DNA of 22,771 nt from an uncultured Varibaculum sp. (GTDB lineage: Bacteria; Actinomycetota; Actinomycetes; Actinomycetales; Actinomycetaceae): contig CAMYAU010000009.1 in the NCBI GenBank assembly GCA_947253735.1, forward strand, positions 1 through 22,771, in the 5' to 3' direction. Position numbers and translations under genes: made by a program. This document shows, one piece after another, positions 7,735 to 14,622 of the stretch; position 1 is the stretch's first letter, and each line of letters starts with the position of its first letter. Under the pieces are notes generated by a model. The model was given only the letters and a program-made list of their open reading frames with translations, had not been told where the DNA came from and searched no databases.

Positions 7735-9218
7735 TTATTAACATCCTTCGGGAGCAGCACAAAGGTAATGATACTAGCCAAAAAAACCACAGAAGATAAC
7801 CCGAATGCCTCTGAATAGTTAGCTTGGTCTAAAAGCTGGAAGATTTGTGGTACCGCCACTTGCTTATCTGAACTGGCAACCCAGATAATCGGCGCAGACA
7901 AAGTCGAAGAAATGGATACTACTACCGCCAGTATCAGCGAAAAATACCGCCATACAGCTGGGAAATAGACCCTCCAGACTAGCTGGGAAAATTGAATACC
8001 CAGTACTTCCGCTGATTCTCTACCGACGGAAACTATCCCCCTCAAAGGTTCTGCCAAAAAATGAGTCACAGGCAAAGCCACTAATAAAAACGAACATATG
8101 ATCAAAAAGTTACCGTCAAATAAAAATCCTATTTGAGTACCGCTACTTCGTTTCGCTAAAATCCAGCCAGCTCCGATGGCAGAACCTGGTAAGAAAAGTA
8201 GAAAAAAGAAAAGTAGATCTGCGCCAAAATGGTGAGCTTTAATCCTTGTAGCTTCCGTAGCCCCTAATACAAGTAAGCAAATTAAGGCTACGATTAAGGC
8301 GAGAAAAAGGGTATTTATAATTGCTTCCCCTTTCCCCCAAGGGAAAGTAGCTTTGAAAAGAATATAAGTTACTAAAAATAAAGTAACTACCGCGTAGGAA
8401 AAGATTCCGAAAACCCGCCAACCAGTTATAAATCCAAAACGAAAAGTTTGCGGTGATCTTTCCTCTCCCCCAAGATCACTATAAGTTCCCAGCGTATACC
8501 CCAGTCCCACCAGGACAGATACGCAAAGAGAAAGACCGGTCAGCACCAGGGAACCCCATCCCAGAAAAGCGAGGTCAAAACTACCTATAGATCTTAACCA
8601 GAGCGCATGAGCAAGGTTCATCTTCTTGCCTCCAAGGAGGGCAGGCACCAAAGGATCTGAAAGCGCCAAGGTAAAGGTGATTCCTAGTGATAAAGGCACA
8701 CTGGAAGAAATCGGGGATCCGAAAACCAGACGAAAGATTTGAAAACGTCCTAATCCGAGAATTCTTGCCTGATCTAGCTGCCAGCTTTGCACAAATTGCA
8801 GCATCAACCTGGTGGAAAAATATGCCAGAGGAGTAAGCGAAAACCCGAAAACCAAAATAACGGGGATTAATCCCTGAATATAGTTGGAGTATTCTCCCAG
8901 GACTGAGCGCAATACTCCAGCTACAACGAAAGGAGGTATAGCTACGGGGGCTAAGCAAAGCACTTCTAACCAAGTCCTCACTTTTGTTGAAAAAAACCGC
9001 GCCCCTAAAGCGGCATAGGTTCCCCATATTGTGGCGATTAATGCACCCATACCTGCCTCTGCCAGGGAAATCCCCAATGATCTGGAGACTAACTCTTGTC
9101 CTTTGCTGGGGCTAACAATTGCAGTTTCGATTACCCAAAATAGCGGCCAACCAGCGATTAAAGCGCAGGTGGCCACAATGATTAAGCGAAAAAATAAACG
9201 AAATAGCGACTTCTTCAT
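7731..9218 (-). CDS. ABC importer permease with two fused membrane domains (FbpB type)
   Basis: A 495-residue inner-membrane protein made of two binding-protein-dependent permease units in tandem, about twelve helices in all, as in FbpB/ThiP-like importers; one chain thus replaces the usual permease pair. Each half carries a coupling-loop (EAA) motif: LDQARILGLGRFQIFRLVF near residue 150, and ESAEVLGIQFSQLVWRVYFP near residue 400. The start chosen is ATG 9218, which overlaps the binding-protein stop as TAATG and gives the positively charged start MKKSLFRLFF; a GTG three codons upstream (9227) is the alternative. Codons here are markedly AT-richer than in neighbouring housekeeping genes. Confidence 0.9.
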   Translation of the reverse strand: MKKSLFRLFFRLIIVATCALIAGWPLFWVIETAIVSPSKGQELVSRSLGISLAEAGMGALIATIWGTYAALGARFFSTKVRTWLEVLCLAPVAIPPFVVAGVLRSVLGEYSNYIQGLIPVILVFGFSLTPLAYFSTRLMLQFVQSWQLDQARILGLGRFQIFRLVFGSPISSSVPLSLGITFTLALSDPLVPALLGGKKMNLAHALWLRSIGSFDLAFLGWGSLVLTGLSLCVSVLVGLGYTLGTYSDLGGEERSPQTFRFGFITGWRVFGIFSYAVVTLFLVTYILFKATFPWGKGEAIINTLFLALIVALICLLVLGATEATRIKAHHFGADLLFFFLLFLPGSAIGAGWILAKRSSGTQIGFLFDGNFLIICSFLLVALPVTHFLAEPLRGIVSVGRESAEVLGIQFSQLVWRVYFPAVWRYFSLILAVVVSISSTLSAPIIWVASSDKQVAVPQIFQLLDQANYSEAFGLSSVVFLASIITFVLLPKDVNK

Positions 9219-10222
9219 TAGTCCCACATTTGTTTAGCGAACCACGATATCCAAAAATCCCGTCTATGGGCAAAAAGGGCGGGATTTATATCCAACACAG
9301 GAGGTGCCGCCGGTGAAGCAATTTGGTTTTGTAATGAATGACGAGTTTTACGGCTGGTAGCTAGTTGTGAATGCGGAAAACTAGATGCGACTTTTTGTCC
9401 TTGGCTACTGGCAAGCCAGTCTAGAAATTCCTTTGCCGCTGTAGCGTGTTTACTCCCTTTAAGCAGGGCTGCTCCCCCTATTTCATATGACGTACCTTCA
9501 GCAGGATATGAAATGGTTAAAGCATGTTTCAATGTGGAATTAGGCAAGCAATAGGTCGTAGTAGTAATGGCAATGGCAGCCTCCCCGGCCTGGACTACCC
9601 GAACGGGAGAAGCCTCGGAAGAAGTTAAGCGGGAGACATTGAAGTAAATGCTCTTGATAGCGTTCTTAGTGTCTGATCCATAAATCGATTCCAGGGTTCT
9701 TAAAACTGTAAATCCAGTTCCGGAGGTAAGCGGGTTCGAGGCACTAATTAGGCCCCGATAAGATTCATTACGAAGATCTTCCCAAGAGTTAGGTACCGAG
9801 AGCTGGTATCGCTTCAGGATCTCCGGGTCAGAGCAAAAGCCCAGTAACGTCCCATAAATTCCAAACCAGTAACCTTCTGGATCTCGAAATTGTTTGGGAA
9901 TATCGTGAATATGCTTTGGGTAATAGGGGGAAAGGAGACCTTTGGATTTAGCTGCAATAAAATTTTCGGCAGGTCCGCCTATCCACGCATCGAATTCAGG
10001 CTTAAAGCGATTGGTATTTAAACGAGTTAATGCTTGTACGGTTGGCAAGCGTACATACTTTACGGAACGACCAGAAAACTTACTGAAATCTTCTTGCCAT
10101 TGTTCACATACTGATTCTTTATTGGAACAAAGGAAAGCAAACTCGTGCCTGTCAGTTAGACCGCAACCGCTGACAAGCATGGTGCTAATAATCAGTAGGG
10201 TAATAAAACGAGCAGATCGCAT
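9218..10222 (-). CDS. Solute-binding lipoprotein of the ABC importer
   Basis: A 334-residue extracytoplasmic binding protein. The signal peptide MRSARFITLLIISTMLVSGC ends in a lipobox with lipidated Cys20, so the mature protein is membrane-anchored. The fold is of the iron/organophosphate/phosphonate-binding type: DAWIGGPAENFIAAKSKGLL, YWFGIYGTLLGFCSDP, NPLTSGTGF (a likely anion-binding turn), and VRVVQAGEAAIAITTTTY. The adjacent Tyr-Tyr pair that holds ferric iron in FbpA-type proteins is absent where GEAAIAIT is followed by TTTYC, which argues against iron. A phosphorylated or other anionic organic ligand is possible but not shown. The ATG directly follows the response-regulator stop (TGAATG). 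Confidence 0.88.
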   Translation of the reverse strand: MRSARFITLLIISTMLVSGCGLTDRHEFAFLCSNKESVCEQWQEDFSKFSGRSVKYVRLPTVQALTRLNTNRFKPEFDAWIGGPAENFIAAKSKGLLSPYYPKHIHDIPKQFRDPEGYWFGIYGTLLGFCSDPEILKRYQLSVPNSWEDLRNESYRGLISASNPLTSGTGFTVLRTLESIYGSDTKNAIKSIYFNVSRLTSSEASPVRVVQAGEAAIAITTTTYCLPNSTLKHALTISYPAEGTSYEIGGAALLKGSKHATAAKEFLDWLASSQGQKVASSFPHSQLATSRKTRHSLQNQIASPAAPPVLDINPALFAHRRDFWISWFAKQMWD

Positions 10223-10912
10223 TCATGACCCCAGGTCTTCCAGAACGTAACCGCCCCCGCGCAAAGTATGAATAATTTCCGCACTGCCGGCAGCGCGGAG
10301 TTTGGCACGCAGGCGATAAACCGTGGTTTTTACCATGTCCCGCCCTCCCGAGGTAGAGGTGGTTTCCCAAACCTGGTTTAGCAGATCCCTGATGTTAAGC
10401 ACTCGCCCGTTTGCCTGTGCCAACACTCGTAGTAACTTAAATTCAGTTTCGGAAAGCTTCAGATCTTTTCCCTGGTAATAGGCGCGTCCTCGGGGTGTAT
10501 CAAGAGCCAGAGGACCTAGTTCCTGGCGTGCTTCGACCTGCCGGGTTTTATGGGTGCGACGTAGGATCGCTTCCGCCCGTAAGGATAATTCTCTCGGGGA
10601 AAATGGTTTCGCCAAATAGTCATCGGCTCCAGCTTGTAAACCTTCGATCCGCTGCTGCGGATCGCCTAAAGCGGTAAGCATAATGATTGGAATTTTTGTC
10701 GCTACTCTAATTCGTTTTGCCAGTTCAACCCCGGAACCATCAGGCAACATTAAATCTAAAATCACTAGCGCCAAATCTGAAGTTTTCACTATTTTCCAGG
10801 CTGAGGTGGCACCGGCTGCTTCCAGAACCTCACATCCAGCTTCTTCTAGCGCGAAACGAACAATTTCCCGCATTTGGGCTTCGTCATCAACTACCAGTAC
10901 CAGCGGTTTCAC
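10223..10912 (-). CDS. Response regulator, OmpR/PhoB family
   Basis: A 229-residue DNA-binding regulator. The receiver domain (residues ~3-115) has the acidic pair D9/D10, phospho-acceptor D53 in VILDLMLPD, the switch T80, and K102 in AKPFSP. A winged-helix output domain (~130-226) includes LKLSETEFKLLRVLAQANG and VYRLRAKLRAAG, ending in HTLRGGGYVLE. The GTG start at 10912 overlaps the kinase stop as GTGA and is preceded by GGGAGGG. It is the partner of the kinase and, by operon position, the likely regulator of the ABC importer genes that follow directly. Confidence 0.95.
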   Translation of the reverse strand: MKPLVLVVDDEAQMREIVRFALEEAGCEVLEAAGATSAWKIVKTSDLALVILDLMLPDGSGVELAKRIRVATKIPIIMLTALGDPQQRIEGLQAGADDYLAKPFSPRELSLRAEAILRRTHKTRQVEARQELGPLALDTPRGRAYYQGKDLKLSETEFKLLRVLAQANGRVLNIRDLLNQVWETTSTSGGRDMVKTTVYRLRAKLRAAGSAEIIHTLRGGGYVLEDLGS

Positions 10913-11688
10913 TTCATCCCTCCCTTGGGCAGACTCACTACGAATGTAGTTCCTCGTCCCTCTAAGGTATCAACCAAAACCTCTCCCCCATGACCGCGGA
11001 CGATCTGGGAAACTACCCCTAGTCCCAGTCCCGCCCCCGAAGCTGCGGTAGCTGCCTGAGCGGTTTGCCCTCCATAGTAAGTAAAAAGGCCACGGCGCTG
11101 CCCTTTGGAGATTCCTACCCCGTTATCGCTAACCTCTAAAATAACCTGCGATCCGTTTTGAAACGAACGCACCACGATTTTTACGCCTTCGCGGCAATGC
11201 CGGGCGGCATTATTAATTAGATTCCAAACCACCTGGGATAAAAGTTGCCGATCTCCTCGAACATATAGCGGCGCTCCCGGGTCAGTTAGTAAAATATCTA
11301 CCGATAAAACATCTCGTACCTGAGATGCAGCCTCTCTAACCAGGGCCCGCAAGTCAAGGTCTTCAATTTCTAGACGTAATCCAGATCCGCGAATCTTTGC
11401 CCCAGTTAAGAAGGTTTCCGCCAGGCGAATTGCATGACCAGAATTAGTGGTAACTGTGTGTAACAGTCGGGTCTGCCGGTCATCTAGCGGGGTATCTTCT
11501 AATAGTTCAGCTGCCCCGGAAATCAATGCCAGGGGGGTGCGGATTTCATGACTTAAAAGATCAGTGTTAGTCGCTTCGCGAGGAGGTATCACCGCCTTGC
11601 GGGCAGGCAGATGCCAGATCCATTTGTGCAGGCCGTAGCCACCTAAGATTCCGGCACTGAGGCCAACTAAGAATATTAGAATTTCCAC
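10909..11688 (-). CDS. Sensor histidine kinase with a single membrane helix and no recognisable sensor domain
   Basis: A 259-residue kinase. One hydrophobic helix (residues ~2-20) is followed almost at once by the dimerisation/phospho-acceptor helix LSHEIRTPLALI with His47, then the ATPase domain: N-box VVWNLINNAARH, G1 DNGVGI, G2 GAGLGLG, and a GRGTTFVVSLP end. There is no extracytoplasmic loop, PAS, GAF or HAMP region, and the protein is far shorter than common kinases (350-500 residues). It may sense within the membrane or through a partner, such as the importer encoded in the same operon (inference). The GTG at 11688 lies 2 bp after the resR-like stop; the ribosome site is poor, suggesting translational coupling. 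Confidence 0.93.
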   Translation of the reverse strand: MEILIFLVGLSAGILGGYGLHKWIWHLPARKAVIPPREATNTDLLSHEIRTPLALISGAAELLEDTPLDDRQTRLLHTVTTNSGHAIRLAETFLTGAKIRGSGLRLEIEDLDLRALVREAASQVRDVLSVDILLTDPGAPLYVRGDRQLLSQVVWNLINNAARHCREGVKIVVRSFQNGSQVILEVSDNGVGISKGQRRGLFTYYGGQTAQAATAASGAGLGLGVVSQIVRGHGGEVLVDTLEGRGTTFVVSLPKGGMK

Positions 11689-11690
11689 CG

Positions 11691-12242
11691 TTAGCCGGCG
11701 TTTCGCCGCGCACGAGCAGCAGCGAGTTCATCGGGAACTTTAAGTTCTTGCTTAGCTGAGTCCACCGGAAGCTCTGCCAGAGTTCCTTCGATTTCTCGCC
11801 ACACCCGCCCGACTGCGATGCCAAATACGCCTTGTCCCCCTTGCACCAGGTCAATTACTTCATCTGTAGAGGTACACTCATACACGGAGGCCCCATCGGA
11901 CATCAAGGTTATGGAAGAAAGTGACTCGACTCCTCGTTTAGATAGGGCATCAACTGCCACCCGAATCTGCTGCAGGGAAACACCCGTATCTAGCAGGCGC
12001 TTGACTATTTTTAGCACCAGAATATCGCGGAAGGAATAGAGCCGGTGCGAACCCGAACCCTTAGCTGAACGGATCGTAGGTTCAACCAATCCGGTACGTG
12101 CCCAGTAGTCAAGTTGACGGTAGGTTATCCCTGCTGCTTTGCAGGCGATGGGGCCGCGATAGCCAGTTTCAGTATCCAGATCCGCTAAGGTATCTCCAAA
12201 CAACATGCCTTGCGAACGCTGCGGGCGTGGCTGCCTATCCAT
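11691..12242 (-). CDS. resR: MerR-family regulator of the Rv1830/ResR type
   Basis: A 183-residue DNA-binding protein. A MerR-type helix-turn-helix starts near residue 35: ACKAAGITYRQLDYWARTG, then a wing with SGSHRLYSFRDILVLKIVKRLLDTGVSLQQI. The C-terminal part is a short effector/dimer domain (EVIDLVQGGQGVFGIAVGRVW). Its place downstream of garA and ftsR matches the mycobacterial/corynebacterial order in which the second MerR gene is Rv1830 (resR), linked to growth and cell-division control; the assignment is by synteny and overall sequence type. The bifunctional-nuclease gene that usually sits between the two MerR genes is missing here. The ATG follows AGGGAG. It is the first gene of the operon leading into the kinase. 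Confidence 0.85.
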   Translation of the reverse strand: MDRQPRPQRSQGMLFGDTLADLDTETGYRGPIACKAAGITYRQLDYWARTGLVEPTIRSAKGSGSHRLYSFRDILVLKIVKRLLDTGVSLQQIRVAVDALSKRGVESLSSITLMSDGASVYECTSTDEVIDLVQGGQGVFGIAVGRVWREIEGTLAELPVDSAKQELKVPDELAAARARRNAG

Positions 12243-12280
12243 GGGCTGACTCCCTGATGATTGATTTAACTACTGTCTTA

Positions 12281-12309
12281 AAGGTATTTTTTTTGGCCTG
12301 GCCGGTCAA
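12281..12309 (-). promoter_or_regulatory. Promoter of resR and the downstream operon
   Basis: On the minus strand TTGACC (-35) is followed by a 17-base spacer and TACCTT (-10), about 40 bases before the resR-like ATG. The spacer holds a run of eight A. This is the best sigma-70-like promoter seen in the window and would drive resR, the two-component genes and the importer. Confidence 0.55.
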
Positions 12310-12346
12310 GAACCATTTACGGAAAGTCTCAAGCTTTACTTTAGGT

Positions 12347-13114
12347 TTAATTCAGATTTTCGGCTGAAACCCTTACCATCTGCAAGAACATTTGCGCAGC
12401 AGCTTCGGAAAGTTCTTGCGTCTCTGATATATGTCGGGCTTTCACTGCGCCATTAAGCCGATAACCAGCAGGAGTAGCTGCCCGTTCTACTAAATCTAAT
12501 AGACGCAGGGCAGCGGTTTTCAAGAAACGCAGTTGCCGCGGAGGAACCCCTTGCTCCACCAGAATGCTGGCGAGCTTGACTATTTGGTGACTGCGAGCCG
12601 GAAAGCGGCCCGCAAGATCCGGAGAAACCAGCCCCGCCTGCACAAAGGAGTCTAATTCGGCAGTAGAAATCCCGCTTAAATCCAAAAGTTCTCGGGTCGT
12701 AAGTGCCCCATCAGGCGCCGAAGAACTAATCAAATGTCCTTCCGAGGCTACCAGGCGTGCCGCCTGCTGCGGAGGGGGAACCTCGCTGAGGGTATGCCCC
12801 GCATCTAATTGCGCCAGCTGCTCGCAAATAACTCGCAGCGGCAAAAAAGAGTCACGTTGGCGCGACAGACAAAAGCGCAACCTCTCGATATCAGCTGCGG
12901 AATATTTACGGTAGCCAGAGGCAGTGCGCGCCGGTGATACGATCCCCTGCTCCTCTAAAAAACGCAGCTTAGATACCGAAATAGTGGGAAACTCAGACTT
13001 TACCCGTTCGACCACTTTACCGATCGAAAAAACTGGTTTAGTAGATACACCCGCAGGCCAAGGAGCAGTTTTAGGCTCCGACTGCGAGCGCCGCCGCGCC
13101 GCTGCCGATACCAA
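12347..13114 (-). CDS. ftsR: MerR-family regulator of the FtsR (Rv1828/Cg1631) type
   Basis: A 255-residue transcription factor. The N-terminal MerR helix-turn-helix lies at residues ~29-80 (FSIGKVVERVKSEFPTISVS, then KLRFLEEQGIVSPARTASGYRKYS). A second HTH-like segment in the C-terminal half reads LTTRELLDLSGISTAELDSFVQAG. This matches the actinobacterial protein next to garA/odhI; its Corynebacterium relative FtsR activates ftsZ. The start is taken as TTG 13114, two bases after the garA stop with GGAGG about 11 bases upstream; the next in-frame GTG falls inside the DNA-binding domain. Co-transcribed with garA. Confidence 0.88.
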   Translation of the reverse strand: MVSAAARRRSQSEPKTAPWPAGVSTKPVFSIGKVVERVKSEFPTISVSKLRFLEEQGIVSPARTASGYRKYSAADIERLRFCLSRQRDSFLPLRVICEQLAQLDAGHTLSEVPPPQQAARLVASEGHLISSSAPDGALTTRELLDLSGISTAELDSFVQAGLVSPDLAGRFPARSHQIVKLASILVEQGVPPRQLRFLKTAALRLLDLVERAATPAGYRLNGAVKARHISETQELSEAAAQMFLQMVRVSAENLN

Positions 13115-13116
13115 TG

Positions 13117-13545
13117 TTATGCAGTCCTCCGCGAAGCGTAATAAACCATCCGGTATTTGCCTATTTGCACGCTATCGCCAGTTTTCAACAGGACTGAATC
13201 TACCCGTTCCCGGTTAATATAGGTGCCATTGAGGGAACCGGCATCCCGAACCAGATATCCACCCTCTTCGCGCTGAAAATAGGCATGCTTGCGAGATACA
13301 GTCACGTCATCGAGAAAAATATCGCATTTAGGTTTGCGTCCCACCGTGACTTTCTCCGCGTTCAACAAGAAACGAGCGCCCACATTGGGACCGCGCACGA
13401 CTACCAGCAAAGCTGACCCCTCCGGAAGCTGCGCGATAGTGTTGCGAGCATCCTCCGAAAGCGCGCTGTTACCAGCCAGATCATCTTCCCTGATCGCACC
13501 AATAACTGCGGTAGTTATGGGATCTGCCAAGTCGTTTTCGCTCAT
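13117..13545 (-). CDS. garA: GarA/OdhI-like FHA-domain metabolic regulator
   Basis: A 142-residue cytosolic protein with one forkhead-associated domain (residues ~65-135): VGRKPKCDIFLDD, VSRKHAYF, DAGSLNGTYINRERV, LLKTGDSVQIGKYRMVYY. These include the phosphothreonine-binding Arg, Ser-Arg-Lys-His and Asn residues. In mycobacteria and corynebacteria the family inhibits 2-oxoglutarate dehydrogenase and tunes glutamate metabolism, switched by kinase phosphorylation of a Thr pair near the N-terminus. The sequence here has PITTAV (residues 9-14), keeping two threonines where the family usually has E-T-T. The ATG at 13545 follows AGGAG. It is the first gene of the garA-ftsR pair and is divergent from purU. 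Confidence 0.92.
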   Translation of the reverse strand: MSENDLADPITTAVIGAIREDDLAGNSALSEDARNTIAQLPEGSALLVVVRGPNVGARFLLNAEKVTVGRKPKCDIFLDDVTVSRKHAYFQREEGGYLVRDAGSLNGTYINRERVDSVLLKTGDSVQIGKYRMVYYASRRTA

Positions 13546-13627
13546 GGAGCTCTCCTCTTGCTATTTTCTAGTTCCCCTCCACCAAGGGGCCTTTCAATGT
13601 TAGCGCAAAAAGTTTTCTGACTCACCA

Positions 13628-13651
13628 GTTTGTCACATATTGGTAACAAAC
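13628..13651. promoter_or_regulatory. CRP-like inverted repeat between garA and purU
   Basis: Arms GTTTGTCAC (13628-13636) and GTAACAAAC (13643-13651) match inversely in eight of nine positions around a 6-base centre. The core has the form TGTnAC-N6-GTnACA, the spacing of CRP/FNR-family operators. Its centre is about 64 bases before the predicted purU transcription start, near the classical upstream-activator position. Confidence 0.5.
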
Positions 13652-13690
13652 TTTTGGGGCTCGAAAATATAGGACATACGCCGACGCTGG

Positions 13691-13696
13691 TATAGT
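13691..13696 (+). promoter_or_regulatory. -10 element of purU, leaderless start
   Basis: TATAGT ends 7 bases before the A of the purU ATG, so transcription should begin at or next to the start codon. There is no ribosome site between them. The -35 region is poor, which fits activator dependence. Confidence 0.5.
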
Positions 13697-13703
13697 TTGC
13701 GCC

Positions 13704-14558
13704 ATGACCGAACCCGTATCGCATCTTGTTTTAACCTTGTCCTGTCCGGATCGTCCTGGCATTGTCCATGACGTTACTAAAGTGATCGTCGAGGTAGAAG
13801 GAAACATCGTCGACTCTCAACAGTTCGATGATCCGGAAACAAAAAGTTTCTTTATGCGGGTTGAGATCCACACGCCGCGTGGCGTACAGGAAGTCCGAGA
13901 GGCTTTCACCCCCTTGGCAGAGCAGTATTCCATGCGTTGGAGCGTGAATGAGGTCGACAAAAAGATTCGTACCATTATTATGGTTTCCAAAGAGGGACAC
14001 TGCCTGTCCGACCTGCTATATCGTCGCCGGAATCTGAATCTACCTCTCGAAGTAGTGGCTGTAATAGGTAATCACCCGGATTTGGCTCCCCTGGCTCAGT
14101 TCTATGACGCCCCCTTCCTGTGCATCCCGGTTACCAAAGACACTAAAGCAAAGGCTGAGGCAGAGCTACTCGCCCTCATCGACGCCGAGAACGTGGAACT
14201 GGTGGTGTTAGCACGCTACATGCAGATCCTGTCCGACAAAGTATGCGAGCGTTTGCATGGCAAAGTGATCAATATTCACCACTCTTTCTTGCCTTCTTTC
14301 AAGGGGGCGCGTCCCTATCACCAGGCGCATCAGCGGGGAGTCAAATTAATCGGAGCAACTGCCCATTTCGTAACCCCCGACCTAGACGAAGGTCCAATTA
14401 TTGCCCAAGAGGTGATTCCCGTGTCTCACCGCGACTCCACTGCTTCTATGGTGCAAAAAGGACAGGATGTAGAACGACGGGTGCTTGCACAGGCAGTTAC
14501 TTGGTATTGCCAGCGGCGAATCCTCCTAAACGGTAACCGCACCGTGGTTTTTGAATAG
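13704..14558 (+). CDS. purU: Formyltetrahydrofolate deformylase
   Basis: Hydrolyses 10-formyl-tetrahydrofolate to formate and tetrahydrofolate, balancing one-carbon units and feeding formate to purine synthesis; cytosolic. The 284 residues comprise an N-terminal ACT regulatory domain (LTLSCPDRPGIVHDVTKVIV, residues ~10-90) and a C-terminal formyltransferase-fold hydrolase domain. The catalytic triad segments are seen: Asn and His in INIHHSFLPSFKGARPYHQA, and Asp in DLDEGPIIAQE. The common FLPGFKGA reads FLPSFKGA. No ribosome site precedes the ATG and a -10 box lies directly upstream, so the message is probably leaderless. It is convergent with nei and divergent from garA. Confidence 0.95.
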   Translation: MTEPVSHLVLTLSCPDRPGIVHDVTKVIVEVEGNIVDSQQFDDPETKSFFMRVEIHTPRGVQEVREAFTPLAEQYSMRWSVNEVDKKIRTIIMVSKEGHCLSDLLYRRRNLNLPLEVVAVIGNHPDLAPLAQFYDAPFLCIPVTKDTKAKAEAELLALIDAENVELVVLARYMQILSDKVCERLHGKVINIHHSFLPSFKGARPYHQAHQRGVKLIGATAHFVTPDLDEGPIIAQEVIPVSHRDSTASMVQKGQDVERRVLAQAVTWYCQRRILLNGNRTVVFE

Positions 14559-14585
14559 GCGGAACTTAGAAGATCCGGATCCGCC
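14558..14585. terminator. Weak hairpin between purU and nei
   Basis: GGCGGA (14558-14563) and TCCGCC (14580-14585) can pair, enclosing the 10-bp palindrome GATCCGGATC (14572-14581). It starts at the last base of the purU stop codon. Neither strand shows a T-run, so terminator function is only suggested by the convergent setting. Confidence 0.3.
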
Positions 14586-14622
14586 CTGCATACTTTTGCG
14601 GGTGCGTCCTCTTAAATGCCTC

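Noticed and set aside
8581..9027. 148-codon minus-strand open frame inside the permease gene
   Set aside because: Same strand but another frame of the permease, which has clear family motifs; this frame has none.
6658..10222. Calling the importer a ferric-iron transporter
   Set aside because: Architecture fits, but the binding protein lacks the iron-ligand tyrosine pair, so the substrate is left open.
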